Below are positions 16,757 to 27,900 of a stretch of DNA of 64,000 bases, piece after piece. Each line of letters starts with the position of its first letter. Position 1 is the stretch's first letter. Origin of the DNA: Pseudomonadota bacterium (GTDB taxonomy: Bacteria > Desulfobacterota > Desulfovibrionia > Desulfovibrionales > Desulfomicrobiaceae). The stretch covers positions 124,001 through 188,000 of the forward strand of contig JAHIQM010000002.1 in assembly GCA_018902545.1 (NCBI GenBank). The letters run 5' to 3'. The position numbers and the translations under genes are program-made. The notes under the pieces were generated by a model that was not told the DNA's origin, made no database searches, and worked only from the letters and a program-made list of their open reading frames with translations.

Positions 16757-16773
16757 TTGGCACGACAAGTGCT
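16757..16773 (+). promoter_or_regulatory. Sigma-54 (-24/-12) promoter before the glycan island
   Basis: TTGGCACGACAAGTGCT matches the consensus YTGGCACGRNNNTTGCW at all but one defined position (G for T at position 13), with the invariant GG and GC at the correct distance. The predicted transcript start is near 16784, 56 bp ahead of the UDP-xylose synthase ATG. A small hairpin (CAGCC-tttg-GGCTG) follows in the leader. The sequence from 16684 to 16839 holds no gene. Confidence 0.7.
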
Positions 16774-16839
16774 AAATGTTTACAGGCAGCCTTTGGGCTG
16801 AAAGGATTTTGACACCTCTGCCAGGATGGCGGGAAACAT

Positions 16840-17787
16840 ATGCACTTACGAAAAAGAGTTCTTGTCACGGGCGGTTCCGGTTTTTTGGGATCACACCTCT
16901 GCGAACGTCTGCTGGATGAAGGCTGCGAAGTCATCTGCGTGGACAACTTCTTCACCAGCTCGCGCCAGAACATTGAACATCTGCTGCCCAACCAGCGCTT
17001 CGAACTCATCCGCCACGACGTGACCTTCCCGCTCTACGTCGAGGTCGACGAAATCTACAACCTGGCCTGCCCGGCCTCGCCCATCCACTACCAGCACGAC
17101 CCGGTGCAGACCATCAAGACCTGCGTGCACGGGGCCATCAACATGCTGGGCCTGGCCAAGCGCCTGCGCATCCCGATCTTCCAGGCCTCGACGTCAGAGG
17201 TCTACGGCGACCCGGACGTACATCCGCAGCCGGAATCCTACTGGGGCAACGTCAACCCCATAGGCCACCGCTCCTGCTACGACGAAGGCAAGCGCTGCGC
17301 TGAATCCCTCTTCTTCGCCTACCACCGCCAGCACGGCCTGCCCATAAAAGTGGGAAGATTATTCAACACTTACGGCCCGCGAATGCATCCGAATGATGGA
17401 AGGGTCGTCTCAAATTTCATCATGCAGGCTCTGCAAGGCAAGCCCATCACCATCTATGGGGATGGCTCGCAGACACGGTCATTTTGCTATGTAGATGATC
17501 TGATAGAGTTGATGTTGCGGTTCATGCGGAATGATCATGAGTTTTGCGGGCCGCTGAATATGGGGAATCCCGGGGAATTCACGATTCTGGAACTGGCGGA
17601 GCAGATTGTTGAAATGACGGGGAGTTCGTCAGAGATTTCCCTTGAGCCGCTGCCCACTGACGACCCGAAGCAAAGAAAGCCCGACATAACTTTGGCTAGG
17701 GAACGTTATGGATGGGAACCGCAGATTCGCTTAGAAACAGGATTAGCTCGAACGATTAACTATTTCAGGCGCCAGATCATAAATTAA
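16840..17787 (+). CDS. UDP-glucuronate decarboxylase (UDP-xylose synthase)
   Basis: A 315-residue short-chain dehydrogenase-type NDP-sugar enzyme. It should oxidise and decarboxylate UDP-glucuronate to UDP-xylose using bound NAD+. It has the Rossmann motif [11 protein letters not shown] (residues about 10-20), STSEVYGDP with the catalytic Ser/Thr region, and the catalytic Tyr-Lys pair in [12 protein letters not shown], a signature of the UXS subgroup rather than of dTDP-glucose dehydratases. The C-terminal [12 protein letters not shown] motif is also typical. It is the first gene of the glycan region, behind a sigma-54-type promoter, and would supply a pentose donor to the glycosyltransferases downstream. 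Composition drops toward AT-rich near its 3' end. Confidence 0.9.
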   Translation: MHLRKRVLVTGGSGFLGSHLCERLLDEGCEVICVDNFFTSSRQNIEHLLPNQRFELIRHDVTFPLYVEVDEIYNLACPASPIHYQHDPVQTIKTCVHGAINMLGLAKRLRIPIFQASTSEVYGDPDVHPQPESYWGNVNPIGHRSCYDEGKRCAESLFFAYHRQHGLPIKVGRLFNTYGPRMHPNDGRVVSNFIMQALQGKPITIYGDGSQTRSFCYVDDLIELMLRFMRNDHEFCGPLNMGNPGEFTILELAEQIVEMTGSSSEISLEPLPTDDPKQRKPDITLARERYGWEPQIRLETGLARTINYFRRQIIN

Positions 17788-17865
17788 ATATTAAAAATAA
17801 TAATATGTAGAAAACCAACGAGAAAAATTTTACAAATAAATCTCTAGAATACACAAGTAGAGCAC

Positions 17866-19215
17866 ATGAAAAAAATCAAAGCTTGTTTTTGCCAAGTTGT
17901 CGACAAATATGACTATGAACCTGGATTCATGCCTTTAGCTTTTCCTTATTTAAAATCATCAATTGACAAATATAATATTGAAATTGAATTTACATACACA
18001 AAAAGTGAAATTCCCGATGAAGTTAAAGATATAGTACTTATTTCTTCCCTTTCACAAGACTGGGATCAAGCCATTGATCTCATTAAAATAGCAAGAAAAA
18101 AAATGCCTAATGCAATTATTATTGTAGGAGGACAGCACATATCCCAATTACCAGAGCAATTACCTACAGAAGCTAATTTTGCGATAAGAGGAGAAGGAGA
18201 AGTAGTATTACCTGAATTATTAATATACCTAAACCAACAAAATGACACAACTGATAATTATAAAAAAATGTGCGGACTAGTATGGCACGATCAACAAAAA
18301 GGGAAAATACTTTTTAATCCTCCAAATAAAGTAAATACTGAAAGTATACCGCTTCCAGACAGAATGGCAAATGATGGAAAAAAACATACTCCATACCTTT
18401 TAACATCAAGAGGTTGTCCGTACAAATGCACGTTTTGTTCATCAAGCGCATTCTGGAAAAATGTAAGAATGTTTTCACCCATTCAAATATGCAATGAATT
18501 AAATGATATTTTAAATATATACCCAGATTTACGTCAAATTTCTATTTGGGATGACTTGTTCATTGCAGACAAAAAAAGACTTTATAAGCTTTTAGACGAA
18601 ATGAATAAGAGACAACTTTTGGGAAAATTGGCATTTTCATGTAACGTCAGAGCAGATATTCTTGACGATGAAATGTGCAAAATAATGCAAGCAATTGGCG
18701 TCGGTGCTTGTGGATTTGGTTTTGAATCAGGAAGCGATAGAATATTAAAGAAATTAAAACCACAAGGCTCTATCTCTGTTTCAAAAAACATTGAAGCAGT
18801 TCATTTATTGGCAAAATATGAATTTAAAATCGGACTCTCTATGATAATTGGCGTTCCAGAAGAAAAAGAGATTGATGTACTTAAAACATATGATATTACA
18901 CTAGCCCTGATGAAGTCAGGGGCAGTCTCAGCAACAGCATACAATATTTTAACCCCATTTCCAGGAACATATTTCTGGAAAGAAGCAGTAAATGCGAAAT
19001 TGATCAATCCAAATGAATTTAATTGGACAAGGCTAAAATATTATGCCGACTATATCAACTCTTCCTTTCAAGACTTTAATGAATGGAAAGAAGCAAGAAT
19101 AAAAAATAATTCAATTTATATAAACGAAAATTATATACCTGAACAAATATTATTTAAAATCATGGAAGATAAAGACAATATAAGAAGCAAGATAATTAAA
19201 AAAAATTGTGTATAA
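17866..19215 (+). CDS. B12-binding-domain radical SAM protein
   Basis: A 449-residue enzyme. Residues about 1-150 look like a cobalamin-binding domain (IIIVGGQHISQLPEQL). The radical-SAM [4Fe-4S] motif CX3CX2C is in TSRGCPYKCTFCSS, followed by a TIM-barrel-like part with GFGFESGSDRILKKLKP. Relatives perform methylations or rearrangements of unreactive carbons; the substrate here is unknown, though the glycan-island setting suggests a sugar or lipid. The gene is strongly AT-rich, unlike the flanking chromosome, a sign of recent transfer. The ribosome site is weak (TAGAG). Confidence 0.85.
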   Translation: MKKIKACFCQVVDKYDYEPGFMPLAFPYLKSSIDKYNIEIEFTYTKSEIPDEVKDIVLISSLSQDWDQAIDLIKIARKKMPNAIIIVGGQHISQLPEQLPTEANFAIRGEGEVVLPELLIYLNQQNDTTDNYKKMCGLVWHDQQKGKILFNPPNKVNTESIPLPDRMANDGKKHTPYLLTSRGCPYKCTFCSSSAFWKNVRMFSPIQICNELNDILNIYPDLRQISIWDDLFIADKKRLYKLLDEMNKRQLLGKLAFSCNVRADILDDEMCKIMQAIGVGACGFGFESGSDRILKKLKPQGSISVSKNIEAVHLLAKYEFKIGLSMIIGVPEEKEIDVLKTYDITLALMKSGAVSATAYNILTPFPGTYFWKEAVNAKLINPNEFNWTRLKYYADYINSSFQDFNEWKEARIKNNSIYINENYIPEQILFKIMEDKDNIRSKIIKKNCV

Positions 19216-19415
19216 TTTTTTTTTAAAAATCAGTATTTAATCTAAAGTAATAAAATTTATGAAATTGCGAACAAAATTATCAACTAATCTGTTTATCAAT
19301 AATTTTAACAAAACTATTAAAACATTTAATAACTCTGTCTTTCCGCAATGGCTGACTGGACAGAGAAGAACTGCGTAAAATTAGAGTTCTTTCAGCTAGG
19401 TAAGCCAACATAGAA

Positions 19416-19623
19416 TTCGTACATTGGGCACTTCAACAGGACCCCTAGGAATAAATACTGGATTTTTACTGTTCAAATCCCTGACCGAAGTAAAGAAATT
19501 ACGGAGAATTGGCTTAGGCAGTACAACGAGGAACGGTCCCATGAGTCGCTTGACGATTTGACCCCGGCAGAGTTCCTCATGAAAAATTCACCCAAGGAGA
19601 CCACAACTTTTGGAGGGAACTAA
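19416..19623 (+). mobile_element. IS3-family transposase remnant (OrfB C-terminal end)
   Basis: A decayed transposase fragment in the 541-bp gap 19216-19756. In one frame it reads HFNRT near 19431; SLTEVK follows in another, then a frameshift leads to ENWLRQYNEERSHESLDDLT and PAEFLMK, ending in TAA at 19621-19623. This matches the conserved end of IS3-family OrfB (EVRE...W...YN..RPH.SL...TP.EF). It is shifted, lacks the DDE residues and has no start. No inverted terminal repeats were recognised. The rest of the gap is AT-rich sequence without visible features. Confidence 0.8.
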
Positions 19624-19756
19624 CTTGGGAGGGTTACAGAACCATGTACGCGAACGAGTCTGGTGTTATCTAGATACTACACGAAAAATAGTTTATTTAT
19701 GACTAATAAGAACCAAAAATTTAACCATTAAATTAGTAATTATACTAACAAAAATC

Positions 19757-21532
19757 ATGCTGCATATGAAAAATACAAACATAAACTACAATAAATTAAA
19801 AACGTATCATGGTCATATAGATTTCACTGTTGCAAACAACTCTCACACACAAGCTTTTATGTTCTTAAAAGAACATTGCGAAAATAATAAAATTTTATCA
19901 CCCCGCGTTTTAGAAATTGGATGCAGTAGTGGATATTTCAGTGCGGCTATGAAAGAAAATGGAATACATGTTTATGGCATAGAGCCATTTAGCACAGAAG
20001 CAAAAGATAATGGATATGTAGATGAATTTTATCATGGAACTGTAGAAGACTTTACCAATATTGCAGAATCATTTTTAAGCAACAGCTTCGATGCAGTGAT
20101 TTTAGGAGATATTCTTGAACATTTGATTAACCCAGAAAAAATTCTTAAAAAATTAAGTTATTTTTTGAAAAATGACGGCGTATTTATTGCATCAATACCA
20201 AACATTACACACATTGCCATTCGACAAATGCTATCAGATAGGCAATGGATATACCAAAAATACGGACTGTTAGACTCAACACATCTCCGATTTTTCTCTT
20301 GGAATAGCATACGAGAACTATTCATCAAAATTGGTTTTGGAATCGAGCGAAAATACAACATACTTATTTCAGAGTTTCAAGTATATCCGTCTGCGATATC
20401 AGCAATTACATTTTCAAATAACACACCACTTAATAGTGAAGATCACACATTTCAATTTGTTCTACGCGCATCAAAACAAGCTTTTTTTGAGCAAGCATAC
20501 TCTAACACATATCCAAAACATGTTTTGGTAATTTCCCCAGACCCGAAGAGTTCTTTGACAAAACTAAGACTGACGAATCCACTCTGCTCTCTCCTCCACG
20601 AGGTCGGAGGTGATCTTGTAGTGCTTTCTCATATACAATGTAAAATCGAACACATTAAATGGGCAGAAGTAATAATATTGCACAGAGAAATATCAATTTT
20701 TGCTGTTGAACTTATTAGAGAAGCGCGTAAATATGGAATTCCTATAATTTATGATTTAGACGATTTAATTACACAGATACCAAAATGGAGCTTAGCTAAA
20801 ATTAACAGAATAGATAAAATACTCATTGAAAATACAATTGCTACAGCTAATCGAGTCACTTGCACATGTAAACCATTAAAAAAAGAATTAGAAAAATTAT
20901 CAGACAATGTTATCATTGTCCCTAACACAATGATAACTCCAAAAAAAATTACAAACCCTACATGTAAACAAAACAATACAGAATGTACAATCGTTATTTC
21001 ATCTTCAGATACAGTATTAGTTGAGTTTATTATAAATCCTGTAAAATTACTATGCGACACGATACCAAACCTAAAAGTAGTCACCATCGGGCCCATCTCT
21101 TCCGCTTTTAACAACATTACTGCGCAAATCGAGCATTACGCCCAGTGCTCACCTGACGAATTTTCACATATCTTAAACAAAATCGACAATGGTATTGGAC
21201 TCATCCCACTTGACAACTCGCTTTTTTCATCATGCAAATCAGATATCAAGTATTATCATTACACATCATGCGGAATTGTCACAATCGCTTCTGCAGTTCA
21301 ACCATATACTGAATGCATAGAGCATGAAAAAAATGGCCTACTCGTTGAAAACACTTTAGAAAACTGGTTTAACTCTACTTCTTATTTAATAAAAAACTAC
21401 AAAGTTAGACAGTTACTTTTAACTAAAGCAATTCGTACATGGCAAAAAAATGGATCTAACAATACGGCTATCACCGCCTGGAAGAATGCATTCACTGGAT
21501 TACCTAAAGCTAAAATCAATATTGACAATTAA
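19757..21532 (+). CDS. Methyltransferase-glycosyltransferase fusion
   Basis: A 591-residue two-domain protein. Residues about 45-225 form a class I SAM methyltransferase (motif I VLEIGCSSGYFSAAM; GDILEHLINPEKIL). Residues about 255-590 form a GT-B type glycosyltransferase module with YGIPIIYDLDDLITQIPKW and a donor-domain part IGLIPLDNSLFSSCKSDIKY. The second module resembles those in the next gene. It would transfer sugars and methyl groups during glycan assembly in the cytosol. It is very AT-rich. The ATG at 19757 has no clear ribosome site; ATG 19766 is an alternative. Confidence 0.8.
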   Translation: MLHMKNTNINYNKLKTYHGHIDFTVANNSHTQAFMFLKEHCENNKILSPRVLEIGCSSGYFSAAMKENGIHVYGIEPFSTEAKDNGYVDEFYHGTVEDFTNIAESFLSNSFDAVILGDILEHLINPEKILKKLSYFLKNDGVFIASIPNITHIAIRQMLSDRQWIYQKYGLLDSTHLRFFSWNSIRELFIKIGFGIERKYNILISEFQVYPSAISAITFSNNTPLNSEDHTFQFVLRASKQAFFEQAYSNTYPKHVLVISPDPKSSLTKLRLTNPLCSLLHEVGGDLVVLSHIQCKIEHIKWAEVIILHREISIFAVELIREARKYGIPIIYDLDDLITQIPKWSLAKINRIDKILIENTIATANRVTCTCKPLKKELEKLSDNVIIVPNTMITPKKITNPTCKQNNTECTIVISSSDTVLVEFIINPVKLLCDTIPNLKVVTIGPISSAFNNITAQIEHYAQCSPDEFSHILNKIDNGIGLIPLDNSLFSSCKSDIKYYHYTSCGIVTIASAVQPYTECIEHEKNGLLVENTLENWFNSTSYLIKNYKVRQLLLTKAIRTWQKNGSNNTAITAWKNAFTGLPKAKINIDN

Positions 21533-21788
21533 ATCTTTAATACTAATTACTTTAATTATATTATGTATTCTATTATTTAATTTAAAATAATTTATTTATT
21601 GCTAATTTTTTCATACAAACGCTTTTTATTATATTTAAATTAACTACCGCAAAAAATTTATACACAACATTATACACTAAATATAACTCTTCTATTTTGT
21701 TTAAATAATACAAAAAAATGAAGTAATACTATATCGACATCAATCAAAACTTGGCAATACATTTTTGAACTGGAATAATTGCACAAAA

Positions 21789-24700
21789 ATGAAAAAATTG
21801 ACAGTATCAGTATACCCGATCGACAAAATATTTGATGCTTGCGCGCACTACAGAATCACTTCTCCCCTTGGACACATAAGTAGGCAGATAGAAATTATCT
21901 GGAATGAGGATTTCTCTCCAAAAAATATCGCTACATTTAAGATAAATGCACAAAAAGCAGATATTATTTTGTTACAAAGGTTTTTTCCAAGTCGCACTAC
22001 TGCTAATTTTATCGACTACCTATTTTCACTCAACAAGCCAGTGATCTATGAAATTGATGATTTGCTGACTGAAATTCCTGCCGACAATCCAAACCACAGA
22101 TGGAGCTTAGACAGAAGAAACTTCATCTACGACACCATCAAAAGGGCCTCCGCTGTCACTGTTTCGACAAAGTGCCTTAAAGATCATTTCGCTAAATATA
22201 ACAAAAATATATTTATTTTACCAAATTACATAGACACAAATATTTGGAACACCGAAAGCTCCGCAAAGCGTATCTCAAAAAAATTACGTATCGGATATGC
22301 AGGGAGTGGCACACACTACAAAGACTTGCAACTTATTGAAGCGGCACTTTTTTCTATTTCAGCCGAATTCTCTAACAGAGTTTCGTTTATATTTTTTGGT
22401 TGCCACACTGAAATTCTCAAAAAACTCCCAGATGCAATATTTATCGATCATGACAAAAGCTACTACAATTATTCAAAAATATTAAAAAAGTTACACATTG
22501 ATATCATGCTCGTTCCTTTAATTGATAATATATTTAATAATTCAAAGAGCATTGTGAAATGGCTTGAATATTCTGCGCTAGGCATACCTGGAATATACTC
22601 AGACACCAAGCCATATACAGATGTCATTAATAATAATTCACTTGGACTTCTTGCAGACAACACGACTGATAGCTGGATTACGTGCATCTCTAAAATGATT
22701 GAAGACCCACAATTGAGAGATGCTATATCTATTTCTGCGCACAATGCGGTAACGTCAATCCATGAAATTTCCAGACATGCACATAAATGGAGTGCAGTAT
22801 ACAGTAAAATATTCGAAACGTACGGAAGTAAGAATAATACTATCTTACATTGCTCTAACCCAGTTCCTGAAACCAGCATATTGCCGTTAATTTCATTCAA
22901 TATCTCAGGAAAACGTTTTGCCTCACAATATCTGCGCCAGGTTGCACCCCTTCTTGAACTTGAAAAAAAGAGATACATAAAAATTATCGACGGTCATACT
23001 ATACTTCGGCGTTCTGGTTCTTCGTATTCGTTGGACATTTCATCGCTTCCAAACAAGCCGGTCATTCTCCTTCAGCGTGATTTCTCTCCATATGAATTTC
23101 TGTTCGAGTTGGACCATACCTTAATTTACGATCTCGACGACAACCTGCTTGATCTGCCTAACAACCATCCTGACGCCCAGCATTACCAGAAACTATCAAG
23201 CCTGCTTAAGAAGTACATGCACCGTTTTGCCGCCGTCATAGTGCCCACGGAAAATCTGCGGAGGGCATGCGCGGCCTTCAACACGAACACACAAGTCATT
23301 CCGAATTTCATCCCGTTTGCTCCGGAGCAGATCGCGCGACCCGAGCAAAAAACACGGATTCTCGTTTCCGGCACACGCAGTCACCTCAAAGACGCTGAGT
23401 TCCTCGTGCCCGTCATCGAAAGCATCTGCGCGGAATTTCCGAATACCGTCGAATTCATCTTCTGGGGGTATTGCCCGGACAAACTCAAACAGCATCGGAA
23501 TGTTCACTTCAAGGATACGTTTGTCGACGACTATCCAACCTATTTGTCCGAACTAGCTTCTGTACAGGCAGACATTGGGCTTATTCCCCTTGCCTTCACA
23601 TGGTTCAATTCCTTCAAGAGTGACATCAAATGGAAAGAATACGCTATCTGCAACATGGTTTCCATAGCGTCCAACACGGACCCGTATCAGACGATCCGGC
23701 ATGGCGAGGACGGATTCCTGGCGGACAATTCTCCGCTGGCCTGGAAAGAGCTGCTCATTCGCCTCATCAACGATCCGCAGATGCGCGCCAGAATGGCCCG
23801 CGCTGGCGCAGACCGAGTGCGTGCCGAATTTTTGCTTAACGACAATCTCCACTTCTTCGAAGACGTACTGGGCAGCCCACAGATCCGCGCCACCCAGATT
23901 AAACCCGAAATTTCGATCATCATTCCCGTCTTCAACAAGAAGGAGCTAACCTACAATTGTCTGCAAGCGCTGTTTGGGTTGCCATCCAAACACCAGTACG
24001 AAGTCATTGTCGTCGACAATGCCTCCACAGATGGTACACGAGAGTTACTGTGCGACCACTTTCCCGCCTGCAGAATCGTCTCCAACACGGAAAATCTGGG
24101 CTTTGCCGCAGCCTGTAACCAAGGGGCTGACGCCGCGAAAGGACATTATCTCGTTTTCCTAAACAACGATACGATCCCGCTTCTTGGCTGGCTTGACAAC
24201 CTTGTCGATACCCTGCGTCGGCATCCGGATGCCGGCATCGTCGGTTGCAAGCTTCTGTATCCGGATGAAACAATTCAGCATTGCGGAGCGTCCATGAATC
24301 ATGACGGAACTTTTTTCCGTCATCAATACAAGTTTCTGCATGCGACCCATCCACTGGTCAATTTCGAACGCGAACTTGATGCCGTTACAGCGGCCTGCTT
24401 CATAACGCCTCACAAGACGTTTGTGGATCTGGGCATGTTCGACACCCAATACAGTAATGGCTGTGAGGATATGGACTATTGTTCCAAGGCTAGACAAGCT
24501 AAATACAAAATCTATTATACCCCATCTTCGGTTCTTTTCCATCTTGAGAGTCAAACACCGCGTCTTCATAACAAAGACAAAGAAAATTTTGCCCTTTACA
24601 TTTCAAAATGGGGCGCAGGATTCATGAAGAATGAGATAGATATATACACTGAAGATGGATTTTGGATAAAGAATGGTGACCAGTATTCTCCGTCTTCAAA

Positions 24701-24824
24701 CGTCATTACAATTCTTAAAGATCTAGGTCTAAATTTTAATCCGTCTTGTTCAACCCCTGCGGAGACATTTCAAAAAATTGTAAATCGAATTTTCCCACGG
24801 AAAATCTGGAAAAAAATTAACTAA
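21789..24824 (+). CDS. Triple-domain glycosyltransferase (GT-B, GT-B, GT2)
   Basis: About 1011 residues. Two tandem GT-B modules (about 1-360 and 365-700) share the motifs VIYEIDDLLTEIP / LIYDLDDNLLDLP and LVPLIDNIFNNSKSIVKWLE / LIPLAFTWFNSFKSDIKWKE. A GT2 (GT-A fold) domain follows (about 710-960) with ISIIIPVFNKKELTYNCLQA, VVDNASTDGTREL, and the metal-binding FLNNDTIPLLGW. The frame starts at TTG 21765, but ATG 21789 (MKKLTVSVYP) is more likely. The first ~370 codons are AT-rich and the rest is near the genome average, as if two genes of different origin were joined. The 256 bp before it are AT-rich and featureless. Confidence 0.85.
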   Translation: MKKLTVSVYPIDKIFDACAHYRITSPLGHISRQIEIIWNEDFSPKNIATFKINAQKADIILLQRFFPSRTTANFIDYLFSLNKPVIYEIDDLLTEIPADNPNHRWSLDRRNFIYDTIKRASAVTVSTKCLKDHFAKYNKNIFILPNYIDTNIWNTESSAKRISKKLRIGYAGSGTHYKDLQLIEAALFSISAEFSNRVSFIFFGCHTEILKKLPDAIFIDHDKSYYNYSKILKKLHIDIMLVPLIDNIFNNSKSIVKWLEYSALGIPGIYSDTKPYTDVINNNSLGLLADNTTDSWITCISKMIEDPQLRDAISISAHNAVTSIHEISRHAHKWSAVYSKIFETYGSKNNTILHCSNPVPETSILPLISFNISGKRFASQYLRQVAPLLELEKKRYIKIIDGHTILRRSGSSYSLDISSLPNKPVILLQRDFSPYEFLFELDHTLIYDLDDNLLDLPNNHPDAQHYQKLSSLLKKYMHRFAAVIVPTENLRRACAAFNTNTQVIPNFIPFAPEQIARPEQKTRILVSGTRSHLKDAEFLVPVIESICAEFPNTVEFIFWGYCPDKLKQHRNVHFKDTFVDDYPTYLSELASVQADIGLIPLAFTWFNSFKSDIKWKEYAICNMVSIASNTDPYQTIRHGEDGFLADNSPLAWKELLIRLINDPQMRARMARAGADRVRAEFLLNDNLHFFEDVLGSPQIRATQIKPEISIIIPVFNKKELTYNCLQALFGLPSKHQYEVIVVDNASTDGTRELLCDHFPACRIVSNTENLGFAAACNQGADAAKGHYLVFLNNDTIPLLGWLDNLVDTLRRHPDAGIVGCKLLYPDETIQHCGASMNHDGTFFRHQYKFLHATHPLVNFERELDAVTAACFITPHKTFVDLGMFDTQYSNGCEDMDYCSKARQAKYKIYYTPSSVLFHLESQTPRLHNKDKENFALYISKWGAGFMKNEIDIYTEDGFWIKNGDQYSPSSNVITILKDLGLNFNPSCSTPAETFQKIVNRIFPRKIWKKIN

Positions 24825-24959
24825 GATCACAAATGACATATCATCATCTTCAATTATTTTATACGAGTATCAGTAAAATAAATTCTCACGTTTAATATCC
24901 CTCTTTACATACCAATAAAAACACCGACGTATTTTAAAAGCTACTAGGAGCATTCCCCA

Positions 24960-27900
24960 ATGCCTTCAATCGATGAAAATCTCGCCAAATGGTCTAAATA
25001 TAACTGGAAGAATCAAGGGGATGAATGGTCGGCATGCTGGGGTGGCACCGATGCACTTTGGCATGGAACCATCCTGCCCCGAATCCATTATATGCTTCCT
25101 TCCGCCCATATACTGGAGCTAGCTCCAGGTTTTGGCCGCTGCACCCAGTACTTAGCAGCTCAGTGCAACCACTTAAGCATCGTTGACCTCGCAGAAACAT
25201 GCATAGGACACTGCAAAAAACGGTTTGCTGAACTCAATCACATCAGTTTCTACACCAATGACGGTTTCTCTCTCGATATGATTGCTGATAATTCTATCGA
25301 TTTTGTCTTCAGTTGGGATTCTTTTGTCCATGTGGAAAGCGACGTCATCCAAGCTTACCTCTCTCAGCTTTCGCATAAACTGAAACCTGGTGGTTGTGGA
25401 TTTATTCATCATTCTAACATGGGAGCTTTTTTAGATCCAAAAACTGGCACTCTGTCCATTGAAAAAAAACACTGGCGAGCGACCAGCATGTCAGGTCTAC
25501 TCTTTCAGAAGTACTGCACAGAAGTCGGACTCACCTGTCTCTCCCAAGAACTCATCGGTTGGGGCGGAAGCAATCTCATTGACTGTTTCTCCTTTTTCCA
25601 ACTCGAAAAAACGCCATCCCTCCACGAAACCGTTGTCATCCGCAATGCAGAATTCATGACTGAAGCCAGCCGTGGACAACAACTTTCAGCCTTGTACGCA
25701 TCGGCGAAACAAAATAATCCGACAACCGCACCAATCGCTGTTCATGAAGAAACCCCAGTTGTTACGTCTGAAACTGAAGAATCACCCAAAATTCTCTTTG
25801 TCTGCCACGACTTTCCACCCTACCGATTCGCTGGCGCACAAATGTATGCTCTGAATCTGGCCCAAGCGATCAATCAATCAGGCAAAGGACACGTTGAAAT
25901 ATTTTATCCCGTATTCCGCGACTTAAATAAAACTAATTACTCCATCGAATCAAAAGATTACAACAGTGTCACCGTTCACGAACTCTCCAAGCCCAAAGTC
26001 GGAGAGATGGAAAAGGTCTACGATGAAAAGGCCGCGCGATCTTTCGAACTCTTCCTTGACCAACATCATTACGACATTGTCCACTTCCATGGACTTGGCC
26101 AACTTTCCTTTGCACTTCCGCTTGTAGCACACAGTAAAAATATCTCGACAGCCCTCACCCTTCATGACTACTGGTTCATCTGCGATCGTTGGCACATGAT
26201 CCGCCGTGATCAAAGCATTTGTTCCGGGCCGCAATCTTTGAATAAATGCACCCAATGCCATATTGTCGACAACGATCTCCCTGCCTCCAAAGACATGGAA
26301 GAACTTGTATTACGCTACCATCGCACTCGCAAAAATATTGCTCTTAAAACATTTCAGACTTTTGATCTAATCCAGGCCCCCAGCAATTACCTTCAAAAAA
26401 CATTTGAGCAATTTGGCTTTCCCGGCGTTCACGTTTTCCCGCTTGGCTTGGCTACCCAACCTTCAATCTCTTTGGACAATCGGCAAACAAAGCTTCTGAC
26501 CTTCGGCTATATGGGCCAATTAATCCTCCGCAAAGGTATTAACTTTTTGCTAGATGCTTTCAAAGAGACTCCCGGCGACATTCGTCTTCTCATTTGGGGC
26601 GACCACGATACACCCCAACCTTATCAAATGCGTATCCGAGAATTGGCAAAACGAGACCCACGCGTGCGCCTGATGGGCAAATATGAACCGACGCAGTTGC
26701 CATCAATCTTCAACCAAATCGACGTCGCCGTGATCCCGTCCCTCATGGAAAACTACCCCATCACGGCACTGGAAGCGCTGCATTACAAAACTCCGGTCAT
26801 TGCCAGTCGAACCGGAGGTATTCCAGAGATAGTGATCCACCGCGAAAACGGGCTTTTATTTGAGGCCGGATCTGTTTCGGAACTAAAAACGGCGCTTTCC
26901 GAAATCATCAACAATCCTGCACTGATCACAACGTTGCGTGAACAAATCAAGCCAGTCAGAACAATTGAAGATGACGCAAGCGAAACCATAAACGCCTACC
27001 GCGCCTTGAATCTAAATCAATCAAATCCCTCTAACGATGCATACTCACGCAAGCGCCCACTCACAGTCCAATTCTATGTCTACAAAAACGTCCATTGGCC
27101 TATGTTCGAAAGCCTGTTTGAGTATCTTCGCGGCCAAAATGATGTCCGAGAGATCGTGATCTGCCTGCCCAGTCTGACCAACCTCACTAACAGCGGGACA
27201 AACCATCATCTTGTTGAGAAACTCCTGACTTTGGGAGCTCGGATCGTCACCGATCCGCGCAAGGCGAATGCCGACGTGACCTTCATCGCCGACACCATCG
27301 CCGGCAAGGTTCATGGTTGCGGTCGCATCGTCAATGTTGGCCACGGCACCATCTCAAAGGGATATTACTTCACCGACAACGTCTGGACCGAGCGAGAAAA
27401 CTGGGTGGACCTGCTTTGCGTCCCCGGCGAATATGCTCGCGAACGCATGTCCGCTATCTTGAAAACAAAAGTCGTCGCCACGGGCATGCCCAAGCTGGAC
27501 CCTGTATTTTCCGGGCATCACACCAAGAGTGCGCTCTGTTCTGTTTTGGGCCTCAATCCGAGCAAAAAAATCGTCCTCTATGCGCCGACCTTCAACCTGA
27601 ACCTGAGCAGTGTCTTCGCTTTCGCGGACAGCTTTCACCAGCTTGACTCGCCAGACAGATACGTGCTCATCAAACTGCACGGATCCACGCTGCCCCACCT
27701 GATTGAGCAATACCGCCGAATCGCCAAAGATTCCCAGCAGATCATCTTTATCGAAGACAACAATATCGCCCCATACATTGGCGGAGCGGATATTATGGTC
27801 TCGGATGTCTCTTCGGCGTTCATGGAATTCATGGCCCTTAACAAACCGGTCATACTCTACGACAATCCGGGGTGGGACATGTATCACGGCTACGATCCGG

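Noticed and set aside
16684-16839. JUMPstart/ops antitermination element before the glycan island
   Set aside because: The ops core GGCGGTAGCG is absent; only a short hairpin is present.
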